Origin: Mycobacteriales bacterium | GTDB taxonomy: Bacteria > Actinomycetota > Actinomycetes > Mycobacteriales > SCTD01 | NCBI GenBank assembly: GCA_030447385.1 | Contig: JAUJOY010000004.1 | Coordinates: 229,150-293,149, forward strand | DNA length: 64,000 nt | Reading direction: 5' to 3' | Shown: in pieces, positions 28,477 to 37,912 of the stretch | Position numbering within the stretch: position 1 is the first letter of the stretch | Layout: each line of letters opens with the position of its first letter | Program-made: the position numbers and the translations under genes | Notes under the pieces: model-generated | The model's input: the letters and a program-made list of their open reading frames with translations, nothing else | Database searches by the model: none | Told to the model about the DNA's origin: nothing

Positions 28477-29898
28477 GTGACCGACGCCCTGACCCACTCT
28501 GCCGCCGACCTGTCCCTGCGGGCAGCGGGCGACGCCCCGGGGGACCTGGCGGCGCTCGTCGACGCCGCCGCCCGCACCTACGAGCTCGACCGGGCGCACG
28601 TCTTCCACTCCTGGTCCGCGCAGCGGCAGATCACGCCGATGGTCATCGCGGCGGCAGCCGGGTCCTACGTCTGGGACGGGCAGGGCAGGCGGCTGCTCGA
28701 CTTCTCCAGCCAGCTGGTCAACACCAACATCGGCCACCAGCACCCGCGGGTCGTCGCCGCGATCCAGGAGCAGGCGGGGCGGATGTGCACCATCGCGCCG
28801 CAGCACGCGAACGACCAGCGCAGCGAGGCGGCGCGGCTCATCACCGAGGTGGCCCCCGGCGACCGCCTCACGAAGGTGTTCTTCACCAATGCCGGCGCGG
28901 AGGCGGTGGAGCACGCGGTGCGGATGGCGCGGCTGCACACCGGACGGCCCAAGGTCCTCGCCACCTACCGCAGCTATCACGGCGGCACCCACCTGGCGAT
29001 CAACCTCACCGGGGACGCGCGGCGCTGGGCCAGCGACACGGGCACGGCGGGGGCCGTGCACTTCTTCGGCCCGTTCCTCTACCGCTCCCCGTTCTCCGCG
29101 AGCAGCACCGAGGAGGAGTGCGTGCGGGCGCTGGAGCACCTCGAGGCGGTGATCCTGGCCGAGGGGGCGCAGACCCTCGCCGCGATCATCCTTGAGTCGG
29201 TACCGGGCTCGGTGGGCGTGATGCCACCGCCACCGGGATACCTGACGGGGGTACGGCGCCTCTGCGACCGGTACGGGATCGTCTTCATCGCCGACGAGGT
29301 GATGGCAGGCTTCGGGCGTACCGGCCGGTGGTTCGCCGTCGACCACGACGGTGTCGTTCCGGACCTCATCACCTTCGCGAAGGGGGTGAACTCCGGGTAC
29401 GTGCCACTCGGGGGGGTTCTGCTCGACGAGAGCATCGCCGAGACCTTCGCCGAGCGCCCCTACCCCGGTGGGCTCACCTACTCCGGGCACCCGTTGGCCT
29501 GCGCCGCGGCCGTAGCCACGATCTCCGCGATGCGGGAGGAGCGGATCGTCGAGAACGCCGCGCACATCGGACACAGCGTGCTCGGGCCGGGGCTCCGCGA
29601 GCTCGCCGAGAAGCACCCGAGCGTGGGGGACGTGCGCGGGGTCGGCGTCTTCTGGGCGCTGGAGCTCGTGCGTGACCGCGCCACCAAGGAACCGCTGGTG
29701 CCGGCCGGGGCCGTCGGCGCAGCCAACGCACCGATGGCCGAGCTCACAAAGGCGTGCAAGGACGCCGGGCTGCTGCCCTTCGTGGCGGCGAACCGGGTGC
29801 ATGTCGTCCCGCCGTGCACCGTGTCGGTCGAGGAGGCCCGAGAGGGCCTCGCCCTTCTCGACGAGGCGCTGACCGTCGCCGACGCCCACACCGGCTGA
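28477..29898 (+). CDS. Class III aminotransferase (aspartate aminotransferase family)
   Basis: VFFTNAGAEAVEHAVRMARLHTGRPKVLATYRSYHGGT, IADEVMAGFGRTG, ITFAKGVNSGYVPLGG. Confidence 0.94.
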   Translation: MTDALTHSAADLSLRAAGDAPGDLAALVDAAARTYELDRAHVFHSWSAQRQITPMVIAAAAGSYVWDGQGRRLLDFSSQLVNTNIGHQHPRVVAAIQEQAGRMCTIAPQHANDQRSEAARLITEVAPGDRLTKVFFTNAGAEAVEHAVRMARLHTGRPKVLATYRSYHGGTHLAINLTGDARRWASDTGTAGAVHFFGPFLYRSPFSASSTEEECVRALEHLEAVILAEGAQTLAAIILESVPGSVGVMPPPPGYLTGVRRLCDRYGIVFIADEVMAGFGRTGRWFAVDHDGVVPDLITFAKGVNSGYVPLGGVLLDESIAETFAERPYPGGLTYSGHPLACAAAVATISAMREERIVENAAHIGHSVLGPGLRELAEKHPSVGDVRGVGVFWALELVRDRATKEPLVPAGAVGAANAPMAELTKACKDAGLLPFVAANRVHVVPPCTVSVEEAREGLALLDEALTVADAHTG

Positions 29899-29916
29899 GG
29901 GCCCGCCGCCCCCCCA

Positions 29917-30792
29917 CTACAGCAGCGGGGCGAACAGGTCCCCGTGGCGCGCCACGCGGCCGAGGACGTCGTCGCTGGTGAACACCAGGTCGTCGGCGCG
30001 GCGGCACCCCTCGACCTCCTCCCACGTGATCGGCGTGGACACGGTGGGCCGGGGCCTCGCCCGCAGCGAGTAGACGCTGACGGTCGTCTTGGCCGCGCTG
30101 TTCTGCGACCAGTCGACGAGGACCTTGCCCGGCCGCAGCGACTTCGTCATGCGGTGCACGACCAGGTCGGGGTGCTCCTTCTCGAGCCGCTGCGCGACGC
30201 CCTTCGCGTAGGCCGAGGTCTGCTCGCTGGAGTCGAAGCCGTCCGCCCGGGCGTAGAGCTGCATCCCCTTGCTGCCACTGGTCTTCGCCAGCGGCGACAG
30301 CCCGTCGGCCTCGAGCAGGGGCCGGAGCAGCTGGGCCACCTGGCAGCACTCGACGATCGTGGCCGGCTCGCCGGGGTCGAGGTCGAACACGATCAGGTCC
30401 GGCCCGTCCCGGTCCACCCGCCACATGTGCGTGTGCAGCTCGAGGCTCGCCAGGTTGGCGGTCCACACCAGCGTCGCGAGGTCCTGCACGACCACGTAGT
30501 CGATCGTCTCGCGGTTCTTGCTCGACCCGGGCGAGGGGAGGTTCACGGTGCGCACCCACGGCGGTGTCCCTCGCGGCGCGTTCTTCTCGAAGAAGACCTG
30601 GCCCTGCACGCCGTCGGGGTAGCGCTTGCGCGTCACCGCGCGCTCGGCCAGGTGCGGGAGCAGTACGGGGGCCACGCGGGTGTAGTAGTCGAGCACCTGG
30701 CCCTTGGTGAAGCCGACCTCCGGGTAGAGCACCTTCTCGAGGTTGGACAGCACCACCGAGATGCCCTCCACGTCTACGGCGATCTTCGTCAT
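29917..30792 (-). CDS. LigD-type NHEJ polymerase/primase domain protein
   Basis: VVLSNLEKVLYPEVGFTKGQVLDYYTRVAPVLLPHLAERAVTRKRYPDGVQGQVFFEKNAP; DPDLIVFDLDPGE-like DGPDLIVFDLDPG; TSGSKGMQLYA. Confidence 0.92.
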   Translation of the reverse strand: MTKIAVDVEGISVVLSNLEKVLYPEVGFTKGQVLDYYTRVAPVLLPHLAERAVTRKRYPDGVQGQVFFEKNAPRGTPPWVRTVNLPSPGSSKNRETIDYVVVQDLATLVWTANLASLELHTHMWRVDRDGPDLIVFDLDPGEPATIVECCQVAQLLRPLLEADGLSPLAKTSGSKGMQLYARADGFDSSEQTSAYAKGVAQRLEKEHPDLVVHRMTKSLRPGKVLVDWSQNSAAKTTVSVYSLRARPRPTVSTPITWEEVEGCRRADDLVFTSDDVLGRVARHGDLFAPLL

Positions 30793-32252
30793 TCGCGCAC
30801 GACCTCGTCCGGCGGCACGTCCTCGCGCAGCCCCTTGAAGGACGGGTGCCGCAGCCGGCCGTCCCGCGTCCACTCGGTGTACTCCACGTCGCACACCAGC
30901 TCCGGCTCGACCCAGACGGCGTGCCGGGCGTGCTCGCGCGGCACCGGTGTGGCGAAGGGCGACCCGGTCCGGCGCAGGAGCTCGAGCCGCCGCCCCAGGT
31001 CCGCCAGGGTGGCGGCGCTGAAGCCGGTTCCGACGTGGCCGGCGTACTCCAGGCCGTGCCCGGCGTGCAGGCCCAGCAGGAGGGAGCCGATCCGGCCGGA
31101 CCGCCCGCCGTCCCCCGGCTTCCAGCCCGCGATGACCGCGGACGTCCGCCGCACGTGCTTGACCTTGAGCCAGCAGTCGCTGCGGCGGCCCGGGAGGTAG
31201 CCGCTGTCACGGCGCTTCATGACGACGCCCTCGAGCCCCTGCTTCCGGGTGGCGGCCAGGACCGCCTGGCCCCCGCCGTGAAAGGCCGGTGGCACCTGCC
31301 AGTGCTCGCCCTGCAGGCCGAGCTCCTCCAGAGCGGCCCGGCGCTCGTCGTAGGTGCGCTGCAGCAGGGACCTGCCGCCGGAGTGCAGCAGGTCGAAGAC
31401 CAGCAGCTGCACGGGCGTCGACCGGAGCAGCGCCGCGCCGGGTCGGACGACGTGCATGCGAGCCTGCAGGAGGCCGAAGTCGGTGCGGCCCTGCGCGTTG
31501 AACGCGACCACCTCGCCGTCGAGCAGGACCTGCCGCGAGCCCAGCTGCAGCCCCAGGCCCCGCAGCTCCGGGTAGGAGGCGGTCACGTCGTTGCCGTTGC
31601 GGGAGGTCACCGTCAGGCGGCCGCCGCCGACGGCGACGAGCGCGCGTACCCCGTCCCACTTCACCTCGTACGCCCACGCGTCGTCGTCCGCGGGAAGCGT
31701 GCCGGTCGTCGCGAGCATCGGGCGCAGGTCGCGCGGCAGCGGGGCCCAGCCCGGCGGTGGTGGATCCATGCGGTGCACCATCCAGTCCCGGTCGCCGGTG
31801 CGGAAGAAGACGTAGCGGCCCGAGACGCGCGAGCCGGACAGCACCACCTTCACCTCGCCCGGCGCCCACTTCTCCAGCAGGTACGTGCCGCTGTCCCAGA
31901 TGGTGACCTGCCCGCCGCCGTACTGCCCCTTCGGGATGTCGCCGGCGAAGGTCGCGTAGGACAGCGGGTGGTCCTCGGTCTGCTTCGCGAGGTGGTTCGT
32001 GGCCGGGTCCAGCGGAAGCCCCTTCGGCACCGCCCACGACACCAGGACCCCGTCGCGCTCGAGCCGGACGTCCCAGTGCAGCGCGGTCGCGTGGTGCTCC
32101 TGCACGACGAAGGTGTTGCCCCTGCCGGACTGCTCGTCGCCCGTGTGGTCGACCACCTCGGCCGGGCCCGGCGGCGAGTCGTCGGCGGGCGCCGGCACCG
32201 GCTCGGGCGTGGACGCCGGCTTGCGCTTGGCGCGGTAGGTGTCGAGCGGCAC
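30789..32252 (-). CDS. ligD: ATP-dependent DNA ligase with N-terminal 3'-phosphoesterase domain
   Basis: FVVQEHHATALHWDVRLERDGVLVSWAVPKG (PE domain) and AYEVKWDGVRALV (ligase motif I), LDGEVVAF, GLEGVVMKRRDSGY. Overlaps the Pol gene by 4 nt. Confidence 0.92.
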   Translation of the reverse strand: MPLDTYRAKRKPASTPEPVPAPADDSPPGPAEVVDHTGDEQSGRGNTFVVQEHHATALHWDVRLERDGVLVSWAVPKGLPLDPATNHLAKQTEDHPLSYATFAGDIPKGQYGGGQVTIWDSGTYLLEKWAPGEVKVVLSGSRVSGRYVFFRTGDRDWMVHRMDPPPPGWAPLPRDLRPMLATTGTLPADDDAWAYEVKWDGVRALVAVGGGRLTVTSRNGNDVTASYPELRGLGLQLGSRQVLLDGEVVAFNAQGRTDFGLLQARMHVVRPGAALLRSTPVQLLVFDLLHSGGRSLLQRTYDERRAALEELGLQGEHWQVPPAFHGGGQAVLAATRKQGLEGVVMKRRDSGYLPGRRSDCWLKVKHVRRTSAVIAGWKPGDGGRSGRIGSLLLGLHAGHGLEYAGHVGTGFSAATLADLGRRLELLRRTGSPFATPVPREHARHAVWVEPELVCDVEYTEWTRDGRLRHPSFKGLREDVPPDEVVRE

Positions 32253-32357
32253 GAGGTGGTCCTACCCCTGCGGCTGGATCACCCTCGTGGACCGCGCGCC
32301 GAACTATTAGGACCCTCTACGCTGATCACTCAGCGGGCAGCGGGTAGGGGAGGCGTC

Positions 32358-33377
32358 GTGAGGTCGATCTGGAAGGGCGCCATCAGCTTCGGGCTGGTGA
32401 CGATCCCGGTGAAGCTGTACAGCGCGACGGAGACCAAGGACGTCTCCTTCCACCAGGTCCGCCGCTCTGACGGCAGCCGCATCAAGTACAAGCGCGTGGC
32501 GGCCGTGGACGGCGAGGAGGTCGCGTACGGCGACATCGCCAAGGGCTTCGAGCTCTCCAGCGGCGAGACCGTCGTCCTCAGCGACGAGGACTTCCGCGAC
32601 CTGCCGCTGACCACGAGCCGCGCGATCGACGTGCTGCAGTTCGTGCCGCTCGAGGAGCTCGACCCCATCTTCTTCGAGAAGAGCTACTACCTCGAGCCGG
32701 ACAAGGCGGGGGTCAAGCCGTACGTCCTGCTCCGCGATGCGCTCGGGAAGTCAGGTCGGGTCGCGATCGTCAAGGTGGCGCTGCGCAACCGGGAGTCGCT
32801 CGCCGCGCTGCGCGTGCGCAACGGGGTGTTCGTCCTCGAGACGATGCTGTGGCCGGACGAGGTGCGCACCCCCGACTTCGGCTTCCTGAACGAGGACGTC
32901 GAGGTCCGGCCACAGGAGCTCGAGATGGCCGGCAGCCTCATCGAGACCCTCACCGGCGAGTTCGACCCCGGCGAGTACAAGGACAGCTACCGCGAGGCGC
33001 TCCAGGCCGTCATCGAGGCCAAGGTCGAGGGACGCGAGGTCGTGCAGCCCGCCTCCTCGCAGCCGACCTCCGGCTCGGTGGTGGACCTGATGGCGGCCCT
33101 GCGCGCCAGCGTGGAGGCGGCCAAGCAGGGCCGGACGGACAGCGGGACCGCCGCATCGGCGGGCTCCGAGGAGGACCCCGAGAAGGACGTGGCGACGGAG
33201 GCCGACTCCGGCTCCGGCTCGGCTCGGAAGGGGCCGTCGAGGAGCGCTCCTGCGAAGAAGGCTCCCGCCCGCAAGAAGGCGGCCGCGGCCGACGGCGCCG
33301 GGGAGAAGGCCCGGCCGAAGAAGGCCGCCGGCGACACGTCCAAGCCGGCGAAGCGCACCGCCCGCAAGTCCGCGTGA
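32358..33377 (+). CDS. ku: Ku protein
   Basis: VRSIWKGAISFGLVTIPVKLYSATETKDVSFHQVRRSDGSRIKYKRV; Lys/Ala-rich C-terminal tail. Confidence 0.96.
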   Translation: MRSIWKGAISFGLVTIPVKLYSATETKDVSFHQVRRSDGSRIKYKRVAAVDGEEVAYGDIAKGFELSSGETVVLSDEDFRDLPLTTSRAIDVLQFVPLEELDPIFFEKSYYLEPDKAGVKPYVLLRDALGKSGRVAIVKVALRNRESLAALRVRNGVFVLETMLWPDEVRTPDFGFLNEDVEVRPQELEMAGSLIETLTGEFDPGEYKDSYREALQAVIEAKVEGREVVQPASSQPTSGSVVDLMAALRASVEAAKQGRTDSGTAASAGSEEDPEKDVATEADSGSGSARKGPSRSAPAKKAPARKKAAAADGAGEKARPKKAAGDTSKPAKRTARKSA

Positions 33378-33396
33378 GGCCCCGGACGGCGCGCCG

Positions 33397-34068
33397 GTGA
33401 GGGGCACGGTCTGCCTCCAGGGGGGCGGCGAGTTCTCCCCCTCCTGCGTGGACATGGACGCCGACCTCGTCGCCCGCGCCGGCGGGGGCCCGGTCGTGGT
33501 GACCGCGCTCGCCGGCGCTCCGGGGCAGGACTACCGCACCGCCACGGCGAACGGCGTCCGCCACTTCGCCACGGTCGGGGCGACGGCGGTCGTGGGGGCG
33601 CCCGACGTGCGCGAGAACCCCGAGGATGCGCTGGCGGTGCTGCGGACGGCCCGCCTGCTCGTACTGCCCGGAGGCTCCCCGGCGCGCCTGCTGGCGGCAC
33701 TTCGGTCCAGCGGCGCCGGCCAGGTGGTGGCGGACCTGCTGGACAGCGACGGCGTCGTGATGGGAGCGAGTGCCGGGGCGATGGTGCTGTGCGACTGGAC
33801 GGTGCTGCCGGACCGGGGGATGCGGGTCGTGGCGGGTCTCGGCGTCGTACCGCAGACCGTGGTCGTACCGCACTGGAGCGGCGGTCGGGAGGACTGGCTG
33901 GCGGCCGTCGACGCCGCGGTTGCGCCGCAGGTGAGCGTTCTCGGTCTGCCGGAGGAGTCCGGCGTCGTGGTGGACCGCACCGGGCTTCTGGCCGTCGGCC
34001 GGTCTCCGTCCGCGCTGCTTCGACAGGGGGTCGAGCTGGCCGTGGGTTCGCGGGTGGAAGCGGCATGA
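33397..34068 (+). CDS. Peptidase S51 / type 1 glutamine amidotransferase-like protein
   Basis: GTVCLQGGGEF, LLVLPGGSPARLL, VVMGASAGAMVL. Confidence 0.82.
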   Translation: MRGTVCLQGGGEFSPSCVDMDADLVARAGGGPVVVTALAGAPGQDYRTATANGVRHFATVGATAVVGAPDVRENPEDALAVLRTARLLVLPGGSPARLLAALRSSGAGQVVADLLDSDGVVMGASAGAMVLCDWTVLPDRGMRVVAGLGVVPQTVVVPHWSGGREDWLAAVDAAVAPQVSVLGLPEESGVVVDRTGLLAVGRSPSALLRQGVELAVGSRVEAA

Positions 34069-34186
34069 CGCGTCGTGGCCGGGGATCGCGGCGGCCGCGC
34101 GCAGTCCGAACCGTACGGGCCGTTGGGGGTGGCGTTGGGCTGTCCGGCCCCCGCGATGCGATGCTCGCCCTGCGGAGGACGTCGAC

Positions 34187-36160
34187 ATGCAGTGGAGGGA
34201 GGGGCACGTGAGCCAGGACAACAACCCGTCAGGTCCGACTCGGCCCTCGGGCGGCAGCGGCGGCGGGCCGATGGCGGAACGGATGCAGGCCCTGCTCTCC
34301 CGTGCAGCAGAGGAGCAGCTGAGCGAGCAGCGGCAGGTGTCGTCCGTGCTCGCCGACCTGCGCCAGCTCGTCGCCGGCCTCAGTGAGCAGCTGCGCGGGA
34401 CGGCCTCGTCCGAACGCGTGGAGAGCCTCGCGGGCGAGGTGAGCGCGCTGGTGACCGAGCTGCGCGCCTCGAGCGCGGTCCTGGGGGAGCGGCTCGACGG
34501 CGTCGGTCGGCGCATCGACGAGCAGGCTGCCGCCACCTCCGGGATCGCCACGGGCAGCGGTGCGGGCAGCGCGGGCGTCGAGCAGCGCGTCGCCGAGCTG
34601 GGCTCGCAGGTCACGGCGCAGGAAGGGGCGCTGAGCCAGCTGCAGGACTCGCTCGCCCCGCTCTCCACGACCCCTGACACCCTGTCGGCGTTGCAGGGCG
34701 ACATCGCGGGGATGCAGGAGCGCCTGCAGGCCCTCGGTGACACCCTGACCGCCGTCGGGCAGATGACGCAGGTGCGCAGCGATCTGGGGGTGCTGCGCGG
34801 CGACGTCCAGCAGCTCGGCGCGCGGCTGGCGCAGATGGAGGTCCCGACGACGGACGCGATCGCCGCCGCCGTGCGGCCGCAGACCGAGCACCTGGTGGGC
34901 GAGCTCGCGCCGCGAGTCGCCGACCTGGTGCTGAGCCGGGTGTCCGCCACCCTGGTCGAGCAGGTGGCCAGCAGCGTGACCGCCGCCGTGCAGAGCGGGC
35001 TGACGGAGCGGGTACGCGCCGCGACCGCGGACAGCGAGCTGCGGATCAGCGCGCACGTCGACGAGGCGATCCTGGCGCTGGCGGAGGCGCTGCTGCGCCG
35101 CCGCCGGAGCAGCCGCGGCTCCGTCCTCGCGGGAGTGACGGACCCGGCCGCCGCGGTGCCGGAGGCCGAGCCCGCGGAGGAGCTCGAGCTGCCCGCATAC
35201 GCAGTGGCAGTCGGTGCGCAGGCTGCAGCCGCTGATGCAGGCGGGCCTGGAGCGGACGGCGACGTCGAGGACGCCCCGCAGCGCGGCCTGGGCGCCGCGG
35301 CCCCTGCCGAGGACGAGGACCCGGCTGACCAGGACGTCGCCGAGGACACGGCTTCCGCCGCAGCCGCGGCCGACGACCCGGCCGACGCCGACGCCGGACC
35401 GGACGTGGTGGCGCAGGTCGAGCGAGGCGGCGCGGAGGACGACGACGTGGGCGCCGACGCCCAGGGCGGGGGCCCACACGGCGACGACCGTGCTGCGCAG
35501 GACCGTGCTGCGCAGGACCTGGCCGCGCAGGACCCGGTGGCCGAGGATCCGGCAGCCGAGGACCTGGTGCCGGAGGACCTGGCGCCCGAGGACACGGCAG
35601 CTCAGGACCTGGCGCCGGAGGACCTGGCGCCGGAGGACACGGCACCGGAGGACACGGCGTCCGAGGACCTGGCGCCGGAGGACACGGCGTCCGAGGAGCT
35701 GGCGCCCGAGGACGCCGCGCCCGAGGAGGACCGGCTGGACCTGGACGATGACGGGCAGCGCAGCCAGGCACCCTCGGGCCCGTCGCGGCAGCCGGAGCGC
35801 GCGGACCGAGCCGAGCCTCCGGCGGAGGCCCCGCGGGTCTCGGCTCGCACCGCGCTGGAGGAGCTCCTCGCGGGACGTCAGGCCTGGGGCTACCGGGCCG
35901 AGACGGCCGCCACCGCCGGGCCCCCCACGGCCGGCGCCGGCGTGGACAGTGCGGCGCTGGTCGACACCTCCAAGGCTCCCGCCCCGCGGGTCTACACGCG
36001 CTCGCGGCTCACCTCGCCCGATCCCGACAACGAGACCGCAACCGCCACGCAGGCCCAGCCGGATGCGGAGGCCGGTACCGGTCGCGTTCTGGACGAGGAC
36101 TGGTTCGACGAGGAGCACGACGGCCCACGCCGCCGGCCGTGGTGGCGCCCCGGCGGATGA
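34187..36160 (+). CDS. Coiled-coil protein with acidic pentapeptide-repeat region
   Basis: N-terminal heptad-like helical region (SVLADLRQLVAGLSEQLRGTASSERVESLAGEVSALVTELRASS) followed by long Asp/Glu/Ala/Pro repeat region. Likely start is GTG near 34208. Confidence 0.7.
   Translation: MQWREGHVSQDNNPSGPTRPSGGSGGGPMAERMQALLSRAAEEQLSEQRQVSSVLADLRQLVAGLSEQLRGTASSERVESLAGEVSALVTELRASSAVLGERLDGVGRRIDEQAAATSGIATGSGAGSAGVEQRVAELGSQVTAQEGALSQLQDSLAPLSTTPDTLSALQGDIAGMQERLQALGDTLTAVGQMTQVRSDLGVLRGDVQQLGARLAQMEVPTTDAIAAAVRPQTEHLVGELAPRVADLVLSRVSATLVEQVASSVTAAVQSGLTERVRAATADSELRISAHVDEAILALAEALLRRRRSSRGSVLAGVTDPAAAVPEAEPAEELELPAYAVAVGAQAAAADAGGPGADGDVEDAPQRGLGAAAPAEDEDPADQDVAEDTASAAAAADDPADADAGPDVVAQVERGGAEDDDVGADAQGGGPHGDDRAAQDRAAQDLAAQDPVAEDPAAEDLVPEDLAPEDTAAQDLAPEDLAPEDTAPEDTASEDLAPEDTASEELAPEDAAPEEDRLDLDDDGQRSQAPSGPSRQPERADRAEPPAEAPRVSARTALEELLAGRQAWGYRAETAATAGPPTAGAGVDSAALVDTSKAPAPRVYTRSRLTSPDPDNETATATQAQPDAEAGTGRVLDEDWFDEEHDGPRRRPWWRPGG
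35486..35725 (+). repeat. 16 tandem 15-nt (5-aa) units encoding D-x-A-x-E/Q
   Basis: Units read as protein: DRAAQ DRAAQ DLAAQ DPVAE DPAAE DLVPE DLAPE DTAAQ DLAPE DLAPE DTAPE DTASE DLAPE DTASE ELAPE DAAPE. Confidence 0.85.
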
Positions 36161-36191
36161 TCCCCGGCTGACTCGCGCCTGCGAGCGCACA

Positions 36192-36220
36192 GGAGGCCGG
36201 GCCGCAACGGCCCGGCCTCC
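36192..36220. terminator. Intrinsic terminator-like hairpin between convergent genes
   Basis: GGAGGCCGGGCC-GCAAC-GGCCCGGCCTCC, 12-bp perfect stem. Confidence 0.8.
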
Positions 36221-36281
36221 CGCGTACGCCCTCTTGTAGGTCCTGCGTGCGGCCGCCAGCCGCGGGGGCTGACGGCAGGTG

Positions 36282-36452
36282 CTACTTGAAGACGTCCTTG
36301 ACCTTCTCGCCGGCCTGCTTGAGGTTGCCCGAAGCCTGGTCCTTGTGACCCTCGGCCTCGAGGTTCTCGTCACCGGTGGCGCGCCCGACGTGCTCCTTGC
36401 CCTGGCCGGAGACTTCCTGGGCCTTGTTCTTGATCTTGTCCGTGGCACTCAC
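36282..36452 (-). CDS. CsbD family stress protein
   Basis: VSATDKIKNKAQEVSGQGKEHVGRATGDENLEAEGHKDQASGNLKQAGEKVKDVFK. Confidence 0.93.
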   Translation of the reverse strand: MSATDKIKNKAQEVSGQGKEHVGRATGDENLEAEGHKDQASGNLKQAGEKVKDVFK

Positions 36453-36588
36453 GATGAGGCCTCCCTTCGACGACAGATCTGTGCCCTGAAGCCGGCACGG
36501 CACACCTGCGGGGAAGCGGCGCGGGGAATCGCGGGCTCGCTGGCAGGCTTGCAGAACGAGGTAGTGCCGCCGATCCGAAGGAGTTCCT

Positions 36589-37779
36589 GTGCCGATGCCC
36601 CCGTTGGTCGAGCCGGCCGCCGAGCTGAGCCGCCAGGAGGTCATGCGCTACAGCCGCCACCTGATCATCCCCGACGTGGCGATGGACGGGCAGAAGCGCC
36701 TGAAGAACGCCAAGGTCCTCGCTGTCGGCGCCGGTGGGCTCGGCAGCCCCACGCTCATGTACCTCGCCGCCGCGGGTGTCGGCACCCTGGGCATCGTCGA
36801 CTTCGACGTGGTCGACGAGAGCAACCTGCAGCGCCAGGTCATCCACGGGCAGAGCGACATCGGCCGCCCGAAGGCCGAGAGCGCCCGCGACTCGGTACGC
36901 GAGATCAACCCGCTGATCGAGGTGGTGCTCCACCAGGAGCGGCTCGACAGCAGCAACGTGATGGACATCTTCGCGCAGTACGACCTCATCGTCGACGGCA
37001 CGGACAACTTCGCGACGCGCTACATGGTCAACGACGCGGCGTTCCTCCTCGGCAAGCCCTACGTCTGGGGCTCGATCTACCGCTTCGACGGGCAGGCGTC
37101 GGTCTTCTGGCCGACCGCTCCCGGGGGTCAGGCGCCCTGCTACCGCTGCCTCTACCCCGAGCCGCCGCCGCCGGGCATGGTCCCCTCGTGTGCGGAGGGC
37201 GGTGTGCTCGGCATCCTGTGCGCGTCCATCGGCGCGATCCAGACCACCGAGGCGATCAAGCTGCTGACCGGCATCGGCGAGCCGCTCGTCGGCTCCCTGA
37301 TGGTCTACGACGCGCTCGACATGGAGTACCGCAAGATCAAGGTCCGCAAGGACCCTGAGTGCCCGCTGTGCGGCAAGAAGCCCACGATCCGCGAGCTGAT
37401 CGACTACGACGCGTTCTGCGGCGTGGTCTCCGAGGCGGCGCAGGACGCGGCCGCGGGCAGCACCATCCTCGCGACCGAGCTGAAGACGAAGATGGACGCC
37501 GGGGAGGACTTCCTGCTCGTGGACGTCCGCGAGCCGGCCGAGTTCGAGATCGTGCGCATCCCCGGCGCGGTCCTCATCCCCAAGGGCGACATCCTCAACG
37601 GGTCGGCCCTGTCGGATCTGCCGCAGGACAGGCAGATCGTCCTGCACTGCAAGAGCGGCGTCCGGTCCGCGGAGGCGCTGGCCGCGCTCAAGGCCGCCGG
37701 CCTCACCAACAGCGTCCACGTGCAGGGCGGCGTGCTGGCCTGGGCGGCGCAGGTCGACCCGAGCCTGCCGACGTACTGA
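36589..37779 (+). CDS. moeZ: Adenylyltransferase/sulfurtransferase MoeZ
   Basis: E1-like RYSRHLIIPDVAMDGQKRLKNAKVLAVGAGGLGSP plus C-terminal rhodanese (LLVDVREPAEFEIVRIPGAVLIP, HCKSGVRSAEAL). AAGGAG 5 nt upstream of GTG. Confidence 0.95.
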   Translation: MPMPPLVEPAAELSRQEVMRYSRHLIIPDVAMDGQKRLKNAKVLAVGAGGLGSPTLMYLAAAGVGTLGIVDFDVVDESNLQRQVIHGQSDIGRPKAESARDSVREINPLIEVVLHQERLDSSNVMDIFAQYDLIVDGTDNFATRYMVNDAAFLLGKPYVWGSIYRFDGQASVFWPTAPGGQAPCYRCLYPEPPPPGMVPSCAEGGVLGILCASIGAIQTTEAIKLLTGIGEPLVGSLMVYDALDMEYRKIKVRKDPECPLCGKKPTIRELIDYDAFCGVVSEAAQDAAAGSTILATELKTKMDAGEDFLLVDVREPAEFEIVRIPGAVLIPKGDILNGSALSDLPQDRQIVLHCKSGVRSAEALAALKAAGLTNSVHVQGGVLAWAAQVDPSLPTY

Positions 37780-37847
37780 TCCTGCCGGCCCGCCCGCCGG
37801 CCGGTCTGCCCGCCCCGCCGCCCGCCCCGCCCCGCCCGGCCGGCCGG

Positions 37848-37912
37848 CCGCCGGCCCGCCCCGCCGCCGCACGATCGCGCGCCCGCCCCGCCGGCCCGCC
37901 CCGCCGCCGCAC
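37848..37912. repeat. Two 25-nt direct repeats (40-nt period) in an almost A/T-free intergenic tract
   Basis: CCGCCGGCCCGCCCCGCCGCCGCAC at 37848-37872 and 37888-37912. Confidence 0.8.

Noticed and set aside
37848-37912. CRISPR array from repeated CCGCC-type units
   Set aside because: Only two 25-nt copies with a 15-nt low-complexity spacer, and no cas genes seen.
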